From: Pollenia angustigena
Taxonomy: Eukaryota > Arthropoda > Insecta > Diptera > Polleniidae
DNA: 64,000 nt
Direction of reading: 5' to 3'
Assembly: GCA_930367215.1 (NCBI GenBank)
Contig: OV884059.1
Coordinates: 34,029,882-34,093,881 of the forward strand
Shown here: positions 55,785 through 64,000 of the stretch, one piece after another
Position numbering within the stretch: position 1 is the first letter of the stretch
Layout: every line of letters begins with the position of its first letter
The notes under the pieces: model-generated
Seen by the model: only the letters and a program-made list of their open reading frames with translations
The model's database searches: none
Told to the model about the DNA's origin: nothing
Made by a program: the position numbers and the translations under genes

Positions 55785-56950
55785 TGCTGTCTATTTTTTT
55801 TTTGGTAAAAAAATCATTTGTTTTTAGCAAAATTTCGAAATTTTTGTTTGTAAATAAAATCATAAAAAATTGGAAAATACAGCTATGCTATTGCAGCGCC
55901 TAGGATGCCCCTAAACAAGTCAAGTGTGTGACCAACCCCACTTTATTTTTCATCCCCATCATTTGTTTCTAACATACCTGCCCGCTATCTCCATTCCTTA
56001 AGGGGGCTCCCATACAAAATTTTCAGTACAGGCTAGAAATATATTGAAGAGAAAGCCCGATAACTGCCAAAGTGCCGCCCCTAGGGGAATACAATTTATG
56101 ACCGACCTCCATTCGTTTTTCGTCCTAAACATTTTCTCAAAACAAATCCTAGGCCTCTGCAGCGCCTAGGATGTCTCTAGATGGGTCAAATGTATAACCA
56201 CACTTTATTTTTCCCATACAAAATTTTCAATACAGACTAGAAATATGTTGAAGAGAAAGCCCGATAGCTGCCATGGAGTCGCCCCTAGGGGAATACAATT
56301 TATGACCGACCTCCATTAATATTTCGTCCTTAACATTTTCTAAAAACATACTTGCCCTGTATCTCCACTTCTTAGGGGGGCTCCAATACAAATATTGCGT
56401 TTATGAAATTCTTAAATTTAATTAAAATTTTAGTTTTTTGTGAATAAAATTAGAAGTTGTAAACAGATTTTAATAATTTATGGCTTGTTTTGTAAGCAAC
56501 CAGTGAAATGTGCATAGAAGCTAGCTTCCCCTCAACAATAAATTTCAGTGTATTTATCAAATATGAAAAAATTTGGAATTTAGCAATCTTATTAATAAAA
56601 AATTTCGAAATTTTGGTTAAAAAAATTATTTTTTTTGCAAAAAAAAAAAAAAAAAAAAAAATTATGTTTCTAAGACGCCTGCGCATATTAGAAAAAAGTT
56701 TAACTTTACGTGAAAAAAAGTTTAACTTTACGTGAATTTTATTGCGAATTTTCGGTTGAACCTTCTCCTTTTTCGAAATAACGGCATATCTCGAAAACTA
56801 TCTATTCAAAAGCCCTTGCCCTAAACGCCAAATTATTTTTCATAAACAATAGCAAAAATAATGAAAATTTTAATAAAGAAATCATTCTAAAAATAGAGAT
56901 TGTAAATACTTTTTAAAAGTGCAAACCCTTTAGTTTCTTAAGGAGTACCT
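55785..56950. repeat. LTR-element leader side with two 266-bp tandem units
   Basis: GCAGCGCCTAGGATGCCCCT (55893) and GCAGCGCCTAGGATGTCTCT (56159) head two tandem units. Each contains CATACAAAATTTTCA, GAAAGCCCGATA, CGCCCCTAGGGGAATACAAT and TTTATGACCGACCTCCATT. No 5' LTR or primer-binding site could be recognised, so whether this belongs to the element or is a separate repeat is open. A run of about 21 A follows at 56640-56660. The rest is unassigned. Confidence 0.6.
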
Positions 56951-57500
56951 GTTGTTGTTGTTTTAACATCTTAAACTGCAATTTTTTTCTGGGAATTCTG
57001 AATAGCCTAGAAATTATATAAATTATATAACTCTGGACTGAGTAGAGTAGGGGACCTAGGCATAAAATTGGGACTGCACAGTCTATGCGGGACCATTAGG
57101 CGTTAATCCTTTTGCTCCATCCTGACCTCAAATGTGACAGATCCACTCTTGTTAGGATGACTCCTCGGGTGCCATCCCGGCAGTAATTGTTTAGTCAGAA
57201 CAGTGTTGTGTTCCCTGTGTGGGTGAACCTTCATTTATGGGTGACGGTAGTCTACAGCGGTTATAGAGCCTGTGACTGTTCGAAGAGCAGCGTCTTGGAA
57301 GCTTTGAATATTTCTCCAATTAGTGTCATTTAGCGAATGATAAAGCTGCGTTGTCTAGTAGGAGGCTAAACAAGTTACTTTGCCCATTCCCCAATAACCT
57401 TGTTTCTATTTCGCAATATGTTCGTCATTGCAGTTTAATAAGCGAACTAGGTAAATAGGCTATAAAAAGTGACCCCCAAAATATTTGGGTGATTCACAAT
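56951..57500 (-). pseudogene. Second LINE relic (jockey-like) with GTT-run 3' end
   Basis: The minus strand near 57120-57300 reads in broken frames ALRTVTGSITAVDYR, VHPHREHNTVLTKQLLPGWH and PRSHPNKSG, the same region as the relic at 45719-46019. A GTTGTTGTTGTT run (about 56951) at its 3' side may be the tail in antisense. Strongly decayed. Confidence 0.55.
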
Positions 57501-58254
57501 GCTAATATGGGTGATAATTTTAGTTTACGCAAAGTGAAGCATTTGAGTATTTATTTGAATTAACCATTCACTTAATAGGATAGTCTAATAACGGCTTATA
57601 TTTCCATTTCGACGAACGCGAAAGCGTTCATTCGTGTTTCGATTACTTTCCCAGGTCTGCCCGTACAAGGATTCGACCTATTCAAAATCAATAAATGATT
57701 GATATAATGTCGAGCTCCACTGGTGGGTAAAAGATTTTAGCGGAGTTGAGGGCGTCGGAAAAACGTGTGTTGATTATTTGTACTATAATCATTAGTGTAT
57801 ACCACTCCAGTTTTTGAAACTTCATTGACATATCTTTCATTTTAGGGAGTGACTTGCACAACTTTTTTTGTATGGAGGCCCGCTCTATTGTGTAGTCCTG
57901 GTGACTTGCTGTTTTTAAGGTTGTTAATTGCTTCTTAGTGTCAGAGATATCACCTCTGATGGTATGATAAGCACATTTACATAGTGGTTTTGCGGGATAG
58001 TAGTGTTGAGTAGTACTCCATCCATATATACAGCTGTTCATTGGCCAAATTAGGCTTGCTTGATTAAATACCACAGTAGAATCGCGAAAGTCCCTTCCCT
58101 GTTTAATCGAAAATCTCAATAATTCGTAATAAATTGTTGGAAAAATCGCGTTATATCGCAATAATTCCACATAAAGGGTGGTCCAACCAAAACGCACGAT
58201 GCTAATTGTAAATAAAACAAAAATGTTTCAAAGAATTATCTTAATGTTTTTTGA
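57501..58254. other. Unrecognised interval with a 169-codon minus frame
   Basis: A minus-strand frame (57688-58197) is open for 169 codons but shows no motif I know. Its start overlaps the 3' terminal sequence of the adjacent mariner (GGGTGGTCCAACCAAAACGC, GCACGATGCTAATTGT). It may be a decayed transposon frame or chance. Not called as a gene. Confidence 0.35.
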
Positions 58255-58924
58255 TTATGGTAGAAGGATCGATCTGTGACAATTATGTGTTAAACAAAAT
58301 GTTTGCCACGGCTTCGGTGACATACATACCTCTATCTGATGGTCCATATTTTCAATGACTCTGAGACATAATTGAGGAGGTTCAATGTCGTTAATGTGCC
58401 GATTTTTCTCATCTTTTAGCTCTTGAATTGTTTTTGGCTTATTGACGTACACTTTTTCTTTTAAATATCCTCGAAGAAAGAAGTCCAATGGTGTCAAATC
58501 GCATGTTCGTGACGACCAATTAACAACGCCACGACGTGAGAAAACACGGCTATTGAATTTCTCGCGCAAAAGCGCCATTGTTTCGTTGGCTGTGTGGCAA
58601 GTGGCACCATGCTGTTGGTACCACATATCGTCGAGGTCCATATCCAAAATTTCTGGCCACAAGAAGTCCGTTATCATCACGAGATAGCGAACCACATTCA
58701 CGGTAACTGCTTGGCCGACCTCATTTTCGAAGAAGTACGGTCCGATAAAGTCGCCAGCTAAAACAGTCACTCTCTTTGGATTCCTTTTTCCTAAAGACCT
58801 GTTTTGTTGAAATTTAGGCACAATTCTCCCGAAGTACACGAAATGTATTTTGATTTAAACGCCCATTTTCGTAAAAAGCTTCAACAATCGTAACGCGCTG
58901 CTCAATTGTGCACAGCTTTGCCAT
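58255..58924 (-). pseudogene. DD41D (rosa-like) mariner transposase, internally deleted
   Basis: The ATG at 58922-58924 gives MAKLCTIEQRVTIVEAFYEN. Soon after FRVLR the gene jumps to the ENC...KRVTV region, so the first catalytic aspartate and about half the protein are missing. The 3' part is open: IGPYFFENEVGQAVTVNVVR, then QQHGATCHTANETMAL, where the second catalytic aspartate has become histidine, and RTCDLTPLDFFLRG with the third aspartate. It cannot be catalytic. The mariner 3' end (GCACGATGCTAATTGT) is at about 58195. Confidence 0.85.
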
Positions 58925-59109
58925 TTGTCAAGATTTCCCTTTTCTTTGCAAGTTTTTTGAAATGCCAAAAAGATTTTAATTTATTTAAAGTTTTTTCAAG
59001 TTTTTTATAAATATATAAAGTTTTTCAAGTTTTCAGTATGTAAGTTTTGGAAGTTTTAAAAAAATTGCCGTAAACAATAATACTTACCTTAAAAAACCCA
59101 ACGATATTT
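58925..59109. other. Mariner leader remnant and spacer
   Basis: AT-rich. AAGTTTTTTGAAATGCC and related AAGTTTTT phrases repeat. No gene. Confidence 0.35.
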
Positions 59110-59574
59110 ATTAAGATGATGAAGTAATTTCAGCACTAGCTTCATATAAATTATCTGAAGATGATGAGACAGAGAGTTCATTGTTTGAAGTTTTATGTTG
59201 AACTTCGCAATGGATTGTTAAAAAGGTTCGATTTTTATAACGACTTCCTTTTAATGTAATAAAAGGTTACCAAAAAAGTATTGCTCAATTATGTGCTATT
59301 TTCCCAAATGTTATAGATGTAAGTGATATTCACTTTGATTTTTCTGAACATAATTTACAAAAAGAGCAAAATATTGAGAGTTTTTGGGAGGATGTATTTA
59401 AAGTAAGACGTTGTGATAAGTCCGAAGTTTTTCTAAAAAAAAAACTTGTTTATTCAATTTGGTCGTTACCAATATCTACAGCAAATGTAGACCGTATTTC
59501 CTCAAAAATTTATTTAAACAAAAATAGTGCTAGAAACAAATTAGAAATACCAACTTTATGTGGTACTAGCTGAC
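59110..59574 (+). pseudogene. hAT transposase C-terminal relic (dimerisation domain)
   Basis: From about 59244 to 59574 the frame is open without ATG and reads SIAQLCAIFPNVIDVSDIHF, then ESFWEDVFKVRRCDKSEVFL and WSLPISTANVDRISSKIYLN followed by KNSARNKLEIPTLCG. This is the LP-S-N-V-ER-FS ... K-RN-L---TL-G pattern of the hAT C-terminal dimerisation region. An upstream acidic segment (DDEVISALASYKLSEDDETE, about 59117) looks coding too, with stops between. The remaining transposase is absent, and repeat B begins immediately after. Confidence 0.7.
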
Positions 59575-60960
59575 CCGACAGACGTAGTCCTGTCCAAATT
59601 AGGAAAAATGTTTGCGTTCGATTTTTAAAATCCGTTAAAAAGATACGAACATTTGAAAGAAAAATTAGTCAAATCGATGGAGCCGTTTTCTGATTTAAGG
59701 TAAATCGAAAAAAGTGGGCGTAAAAGTGGGCGGGGCAAAATATGATTTTAAAGAAAATCGTCCAAATCGGTCAAGCCGTTCTCAAGTTATGCGCTTAATA
59801 GAAAAAGTTCGCGTAAAAGTAGGCGTGGTACATTTTTCTTTCGATGAAAACGTAAAATGGATTAATACGAACATTTAAAAGAAAAAGTAGTCAAATCAAT
59901 GGAGGCGTTTTTTGATTTTAGGTAAATCGAAAAAAGTGGGCGGGGCAAAATTTTCTTTCCGTAAAAACATAAGTTGGACCATGGCAATAATTTTAAAGAA
60001 ATAATCGTCCAAACCGGTCAAGCCGTTCTCAAGTTATGCGCTTAATAGAAAAAGTGGGCGTAAAAGAAGGCGTGGTAAATTTTTCTTTCGATGAAAACTT
60101 AAAATGGATTAGTACGAACATTTGAAAGAAAAATTTGTCAAATCGATGGAGACGTTTTCGGATTTTAGGTAATTCGAAAAAAGTAGGCGTACAAGTGGGC
60201 GGGGCAAAATTTTCTTTTCGTATAAATCTAAGTTGGACCATGGCGATCATTTTAAAGAAAAAATCGTCCAAATTATCAGGTATGTGATGCAAATCGACTT
60301 TAAAAACGAAACGATTTGAAACCGAAAATATCGTTTTCAGTATCTTTTAAAATGGATTTTAAATACATATTCCTTTTATTTTCGTTTTTTATTCTTTTAA
60401 ATGTTATATTATATACGTAAAATGAAGTGTTTTCCGAACGAAAATTCAAGACTATAATTCAGAAATGGATTTTAAAATCCCTCGAAATTCATCACACCTT
60501 TTAAAAACGTTCGTTTTGAAATCGATCGATTTTCATCACATACCTGTATATATTTGTCATTGGTGGTGCAATATGAAAATTGGATTTTGCCACGCCCCTC
60601 CGTCCGAAGACCGAAAATCAGTTCTGAAGGTTCCCTGAAAATTTCATCAAAATTGGCCCAGCCGTTTTGGAGTCCATACCCCAGAAAACAAGCTACCATT
60701 GCCCCTCAGAAAACCCTCATAAATAGGAGTTTTCTAGGAGTGTGCTCCTCAATTGCTCATAAAAATGAGTCTTTTCGGAGTCCTGAATTCTACGGGCTCC
60801 GAAATCAATCAGAATTGCTCATAAATTAGGAGGAAAATCATAAAACCCTCAAGAAAAGAAATCTTTTAAAAATCATATTTAGAAGCGCTCCGAAAATTGT
60901 TTGGTGGGACGTTACATACACACATACACACATTCTTTTTTATATATACAGATTTTATGA
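59570..60960 (+). repeat. Dispersed repeat B-type element, copy 2, with tandem modules
   Basis: It starts AGCTGACCCGACAGACGTAG and ends in a TTTTTTATATATACAGATTT stretch, the same layout as 32230-33865, though the internal modules differ. The modules CGAACATTTGAAAGAAAAAT, AGTCAAATCGATGGAG, GTGGGCGGGGCAAAAT and GCCGTTCTCAAGTTATGCGC recur about every 220-250 bp (about 59646, 59869, 60115). A MITE (60277-60546) is inserted. A further TCATAAA-rich insert lies near 60690-60860. Confidence 0.65.
60277..60546. mobile_element. MITE with CAGGTATGTGATG ends, TAT duplication
   Basis: CAGGTATGTGATGCAAATCG and CGATTTTCATCACATACCTG are inverted with about two mismatches, and TAT flanks both sides (60274-60276, 60547-60549). 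AAACGAACG-like blocks repeat inside both arms. Confidence 0.8.
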
Positions 60961-61154
60961 ACAAAAGACTTTTTGAAACAAATAACAGTGATTGTAGGAA
61001 CTTTAAGCAATCAAAAGAATTGGCTTTAAATTTTAATAAGACAATGTACAAATAAAAAATGTATGTGATAATATGCGATATTTTGAAAAGGTCTCCTAAA
61101 TGAATTTTATTTTATGTATTGTTATTATATGTTATGTTTTTTTGGCACTTTTAA
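60961..61154. other. Unassigned spacer
   Basis: No gene or repeat pair was recognised. Confidence 0.3.
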
Positions 61155-61275
61155 ATTATATGGTAACGCTGATTGTGCACCTCTCCATGATTGAATTTGT
61201 CAAACACTGAAACAAAGAAATGTCAAATTAAGTTGGGCAAAAAACTTGATGTTATGGTGTGACTTACAATTATAG
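61155..61275 (-). pseudogene. 5' end fragment of a DD41D mariner
   Basis: The minus strand reads a leader (AAGTTTTTTGCCCAACTTAA, TTTGACATTTCTTTG) matching the leader of the mariner at 42897, then an ATG with MERCTI, after which homology is lost. Only the terminus survives. 61276-61590 beyond it is unassigned. Confidence 0.7.
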
Positions 61276-61590
61276 ATTTTTGTCATGAATACGTATCTAA
61301 TGGTGTTTTCTTTTCTGACAATAATGCTCCATATATGCTACCATTCGTGCGGGTTTTTGTTCCATTCTAAAAATATATGCAAAAATGCGAGAAGTTGTCG
61401 TTTTCCTTTCTAAACATGTTGCAACAATAAATGTCAAATTTGTTCCATTTCTTACCCGCAGTTATAACTGAGTGTGAGATAATACCCTTTTTTGCATCTG
61501 CGTAAAGTACTTTTTTATGCAAGCAAGTATTTTTTTTCTTGTGTTTTCGGACAATTTGCGTTATATTGTGATTTTTAGTTATATTGTGAT

Positions 61591-62532
61591 CAGAGAACCA
61601 AGCCGATCGTCGCAAGCCGATTGGCTTGTCGCCGCCGCTTGATTTCTCCAAGCCGCGCGGCCGCCGACTTACAAGGCTTAGACGGCTCAATTAAAGCTGC
61701 CGATGACAGCGGCTGCGCCGTGAAATTTCTTAATTTGTGTAACTAAGTTTATTTTACAGATTTGTATTTTAATGAATTAATTTCTTCGTCAGAAATGGTA
61801 TCTTTTAGCATCAATGTGCAACATTTAAGTGCCGTTATATATTCTTAAAATTTTTCAAAGCGACATTGTACTTAACAACATGCAAAAATCTCTGCAGGAA
61901 TATTTTACAAAAAAGATAAGTGAACTACAACAAAATGATTAAGATTCTGAATCAGAATCTTACTCTGATAGTGAATAGTGATCTGATAGTGATAGTGTGG
62001 CAGAAAAAAGTATAAAATATAACCAGCAGTTGTTAAATATAAAACAAAAAATTAAAGAAGTGTCTCACATTAAGACACTGTATGGAAGTGCGGAGTGTTG
62101 GCAATATTTTGGTCACCTCTTTGTTTCAAACAAAATGGTTTTAGAAAAGTACAAGACTTGCAGTTTGTGCTTTAAGTCGGTTAGCACAATTTTAAATTTT
62201 AAAGCTTACATTTTTATTAATAATTTATTGCAGAAAGCTTTACTTTTTGTAAATGGATATGATATCTGATATGATACTGATATCATCAGCTTAAAACAGT
62301 AATGAGAAAAAAACGAAATTGCACTATTCTTTTATTATTATTTGATGTTTTTTACTTTAACATAAAAATAAATAGATAGAGAAATGATTAATAGTTTTCC
62401 TTAAATAACAATTTTAAACATTTCAAGCCGACATTTAAGCCGCCGCCGATTAATTGACGCAAACGCCGCAGCCGCCGATCAATTATACTCGCGCCGCTGC
62501 CGCCGATCAAACCCCTTCGGCTTGGTTCACTG
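61591..62532. mobile_element. hAT element with GCCGCCG-rich subtermini, perfect 8-bp duplication
   Basis: CAGAGAACCAAGCCG and CGGCTTGGTTCACTG are inverted ends with one mismatch, and the perfect duplication ATTGTGAT flanks them (61583-61590, 62533-62540). Both subterminal regions are strikingly GC-rich (AAGCCGATCG, GTCGCCGCCGCTTG; GCCGCAGCCGCCGATCAATT) in an AT-rich window, as repeated transposase-binding sites would be. A transposase fragment is retained inside. Confidence 0.9.
61880..62269 (+). pseudogene. BED-finger N-terminus of a hAT transposase, truncated
   Basis: The ATG at 61880-61882 reads MQKSLQEYFTKKISELQQND and a stop. After an acidic serine-rich stretch with further stops (DSESESYSDSE) the frame reopens (61997) and reads GSAECWQYFGHLFVSNKMVL, then CSLCFKSVSTILNFK. 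The W-x-YFG ... C-x2-C pattern matches the first half of a BED zinc finger, which begins many hAT transposases. The His ligands are not convincing. The catalytic part is absent, so the element is non-autonomous. Confidence 0.65.
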
Positions 62533-62540
62533 ATTGTGAT

Positions 62541-62903
62541 GGATATAAAAACTTTTTGTTTTTCGTTTGTTTTACTTTTATTATATTTTTTTTGTCGCAA
62601 AATTTGTTGTTAAAAATTGCTGACATTAATTATTGAAAATCAGTGCTACAGTGTTGAAAATTGCTACAAGCGTGGTGAATATCGCTTTTAGTACAAACTT
62701 TGCATAAATACACATTAGTGTTGAGTGTAAAACGTAGCTATTATTTTATTCCATTGTAATTTAGAAAAATGTATCACTTTGTAAGGGTTCGAGTAACGTA
62801 ATAAATTAAATTTAAATTTCAAGGGCCGATGTTGATTTTGAATAAAACACAAACTATTTAGGAAATTATTGTAATTTTATTATGATATATTGGTATTACT
62901 CAA
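62541..62903. other. Spacer to the terminal mariner
   Basis: AT-rich. It includes the 3' UTR side of the mariner. The terminal inverted repeat was not identified. Confidence 0.35.
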
Positions 62904-63974
62904 TTATGTATGGAACAAAATATCGGCCAAATGGGCGCCGCGACCACGGCGGCACACCTCCATCCGATGGTCCAAATTTTCGATGACCCTGAGGCATAAT
63001 GGAGGTTCTATGCCGTTAATGTGCCGAATTATCTCATCCTTTAGCTCTTGAATTGTTGCTGGCTTATCGACGTACACCTTTTTTTTTTCAAATAACCCCA
63101 AAGAAAAAAGTCCAACGGTGTCAAATCACATGATCTTGGCGGCCAATTGACATCGCCATTACGTGAGATAACACGGCCATTGAATTTGTTGCGCAAAAGA
63201 GCCATTGTTTCGTTAGCTGTGTGGCAAGTGGCACCGTCCTGCTGAAACCACATATCGTCCACATCCATATCTTCCAATTCGGGCCATAAAAAGTTCGTTA
63301 TCATCTCACGATAGCGAACACCATTCACAGTAACTGCCTGACCGGCCTCATTTTGGAAAAAATACGGCCCGATGATGCCGCCAGCCCATAAACCGCACCA
63401 AACAGTCACTCTTTGTGGGTGCATTGGTTTTTCGACAATCACTCTTGGATTCTCATTCGCCCAAATGCGGCAATTCTGTTTATTGACGAATCCACTGAGG
63501 TGAAAATGTGCCTCATCACTGAAGATGATTTTCTTCGAAAATTGATCATCCACTGTTGCCATTTCTTGCCACCATTCTGCCCATTCACAACGTTTGGAAT
63601 GGTCAAGAGGCCTTAGTTCTTGAGCCAATTGCACCTTGTAAGCGTGTAAATGCAAGTCTTTATGCATAATGTTCATCAACGACGAGCGTGAGAGGTGCAA
63701 TTGTTGGGCACGACGACGAGTTGAGGTGGACGGCTCTTCAGCCACACTATCGCGAACAGCAGCAATATTTTCTGCAGTACGAGCTGTACGAGCATGCACT
63801 GGTGTTCTCACATCTTCTACAGACCCGGTTTGCTCGAATTTTTCCACGATTTTTGCGATTGTACGCACGACCAAAAAAATCACGAAGTGCACGATATGCA
63901 TTTTGATTTGAACGCCCATTTTCATAATAAGTCTGGATAACTTTAACACGTTGTTGGATTGTGTATCTCTCCAT
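62904..63974 (-). pseudogene. DD41D (rosa-like) mariner transposase, near-intact with two frameshifts
   Basis: The ATG at 63974 gives MERYTIQQRVKVIQTYYENG and a helix-turn-helix N-terminus (SNQNAYRALRDF). The main frame carries EKFEQTGSVEDVRTP, CEWAEWWQEM and IIFSDEAHFHLSG with the first catalytic aspartate. WFQQDGATCHTANETMALL has the second, and SCDLTPLDFFLWG the third (LTPLD). I count 41 residues between the last two, giving DD41D, a signature described for rosa-type mariners. The C-terminus is CLRVIENLDHRMEV to 62904. The two frame breaks lie at a T6 run (about 63875) and a run of ten T (about 63079-63088). The total length, about 350 codons, is normal for the family. The 5' terminal repeat lies beyond the window. 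Confidence 0.9.
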
Positions 63975-64000
63975 GGTTCAAATTGAGTAAGTCTGAAATA

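Noticed and set aside
57688..58197. 169-codon minus-strand frame
   Set aside because: The longest unexplained frame, but no domain is recognised and its first part is mariner terminal sequence. Kept only as a note.

Overview
The window looks like euchromatin from a higher (probably calyptrate) fly. The background is very AT-rich, and a dispersed repeat with the ends TATACCCTTCACC and GTGAAGGGTATATAAGATTCGG recurs. The coding relics belong to insect element families: a LOA-type LINE with RNase H, DD41D (rosa-like) mariners, Tc1, gypsy-like LTR elements and hAT. Species is an inference from repeat style only. No prokaryotic genes, CRISPR array, rRNA or intact tRNA gene was seen.

Almost everything is transposon-derived and nested. 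1-4.1 kb: two copies of repeat A, one split by a P-element-like MITE with an 8-bp target duplication. 4.5-9.8 kb: a nearly full-length but frameshifted LOA-clade LINE on the minus strand. 9.9-24.6 kb: a dense nest of short inverted-repeat elements, many with a 3-bp TTA/TAA duplication, ending in a foldback element with a Pol III-like core. 24.6-28.3 kb: the stretch with fewest repeats, holding the one good host-gene candidate, a 30-codon first coding exon ending at a consensus splice donor (26810-26899). 28.3-34 kb: hairpin MITEs, repeat A fragments and a hAT-like element holding two further insertions. 34-38 kb: an LTR fragment, a Tc1 relic, a gypsy integrase relic and a second copy of the Pol III-like core. 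38.05-41.4 kb: a hAT with a perfect 8-bp duplication that contains another hAT and a P-like MITE. 41.9-51.3 kb: MITEs, a mariner split by a hAT, a LINE relic, a P-like MITE with a perfect duplication and two larger inverted-repeat elements. 51.5-55.8 kb: the 3' LTR, polypurine tract and gag-protease of an internally deleted LTR element on the minus strand. 56-64 kb: a LINE relic, a deleted mariner, two hAT transposase relics, tandem repeat B and, at the right edge, a nearly intact DD41D mariner.

Almost no transposase matching the non-autonomous elements is present, so they must have been moved by proteins encoded elsewhere. The nesting gives a relative chronology, and two paralogous MITEs serve as each other's empty site. 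The main biological content is a diverse clan of 3-bp-duplication MITEs, several P-superfamily MITEs, a mariner whose only breaks lie in homopolymers, and one candidate host exon whose intron may be packed with these insertions.
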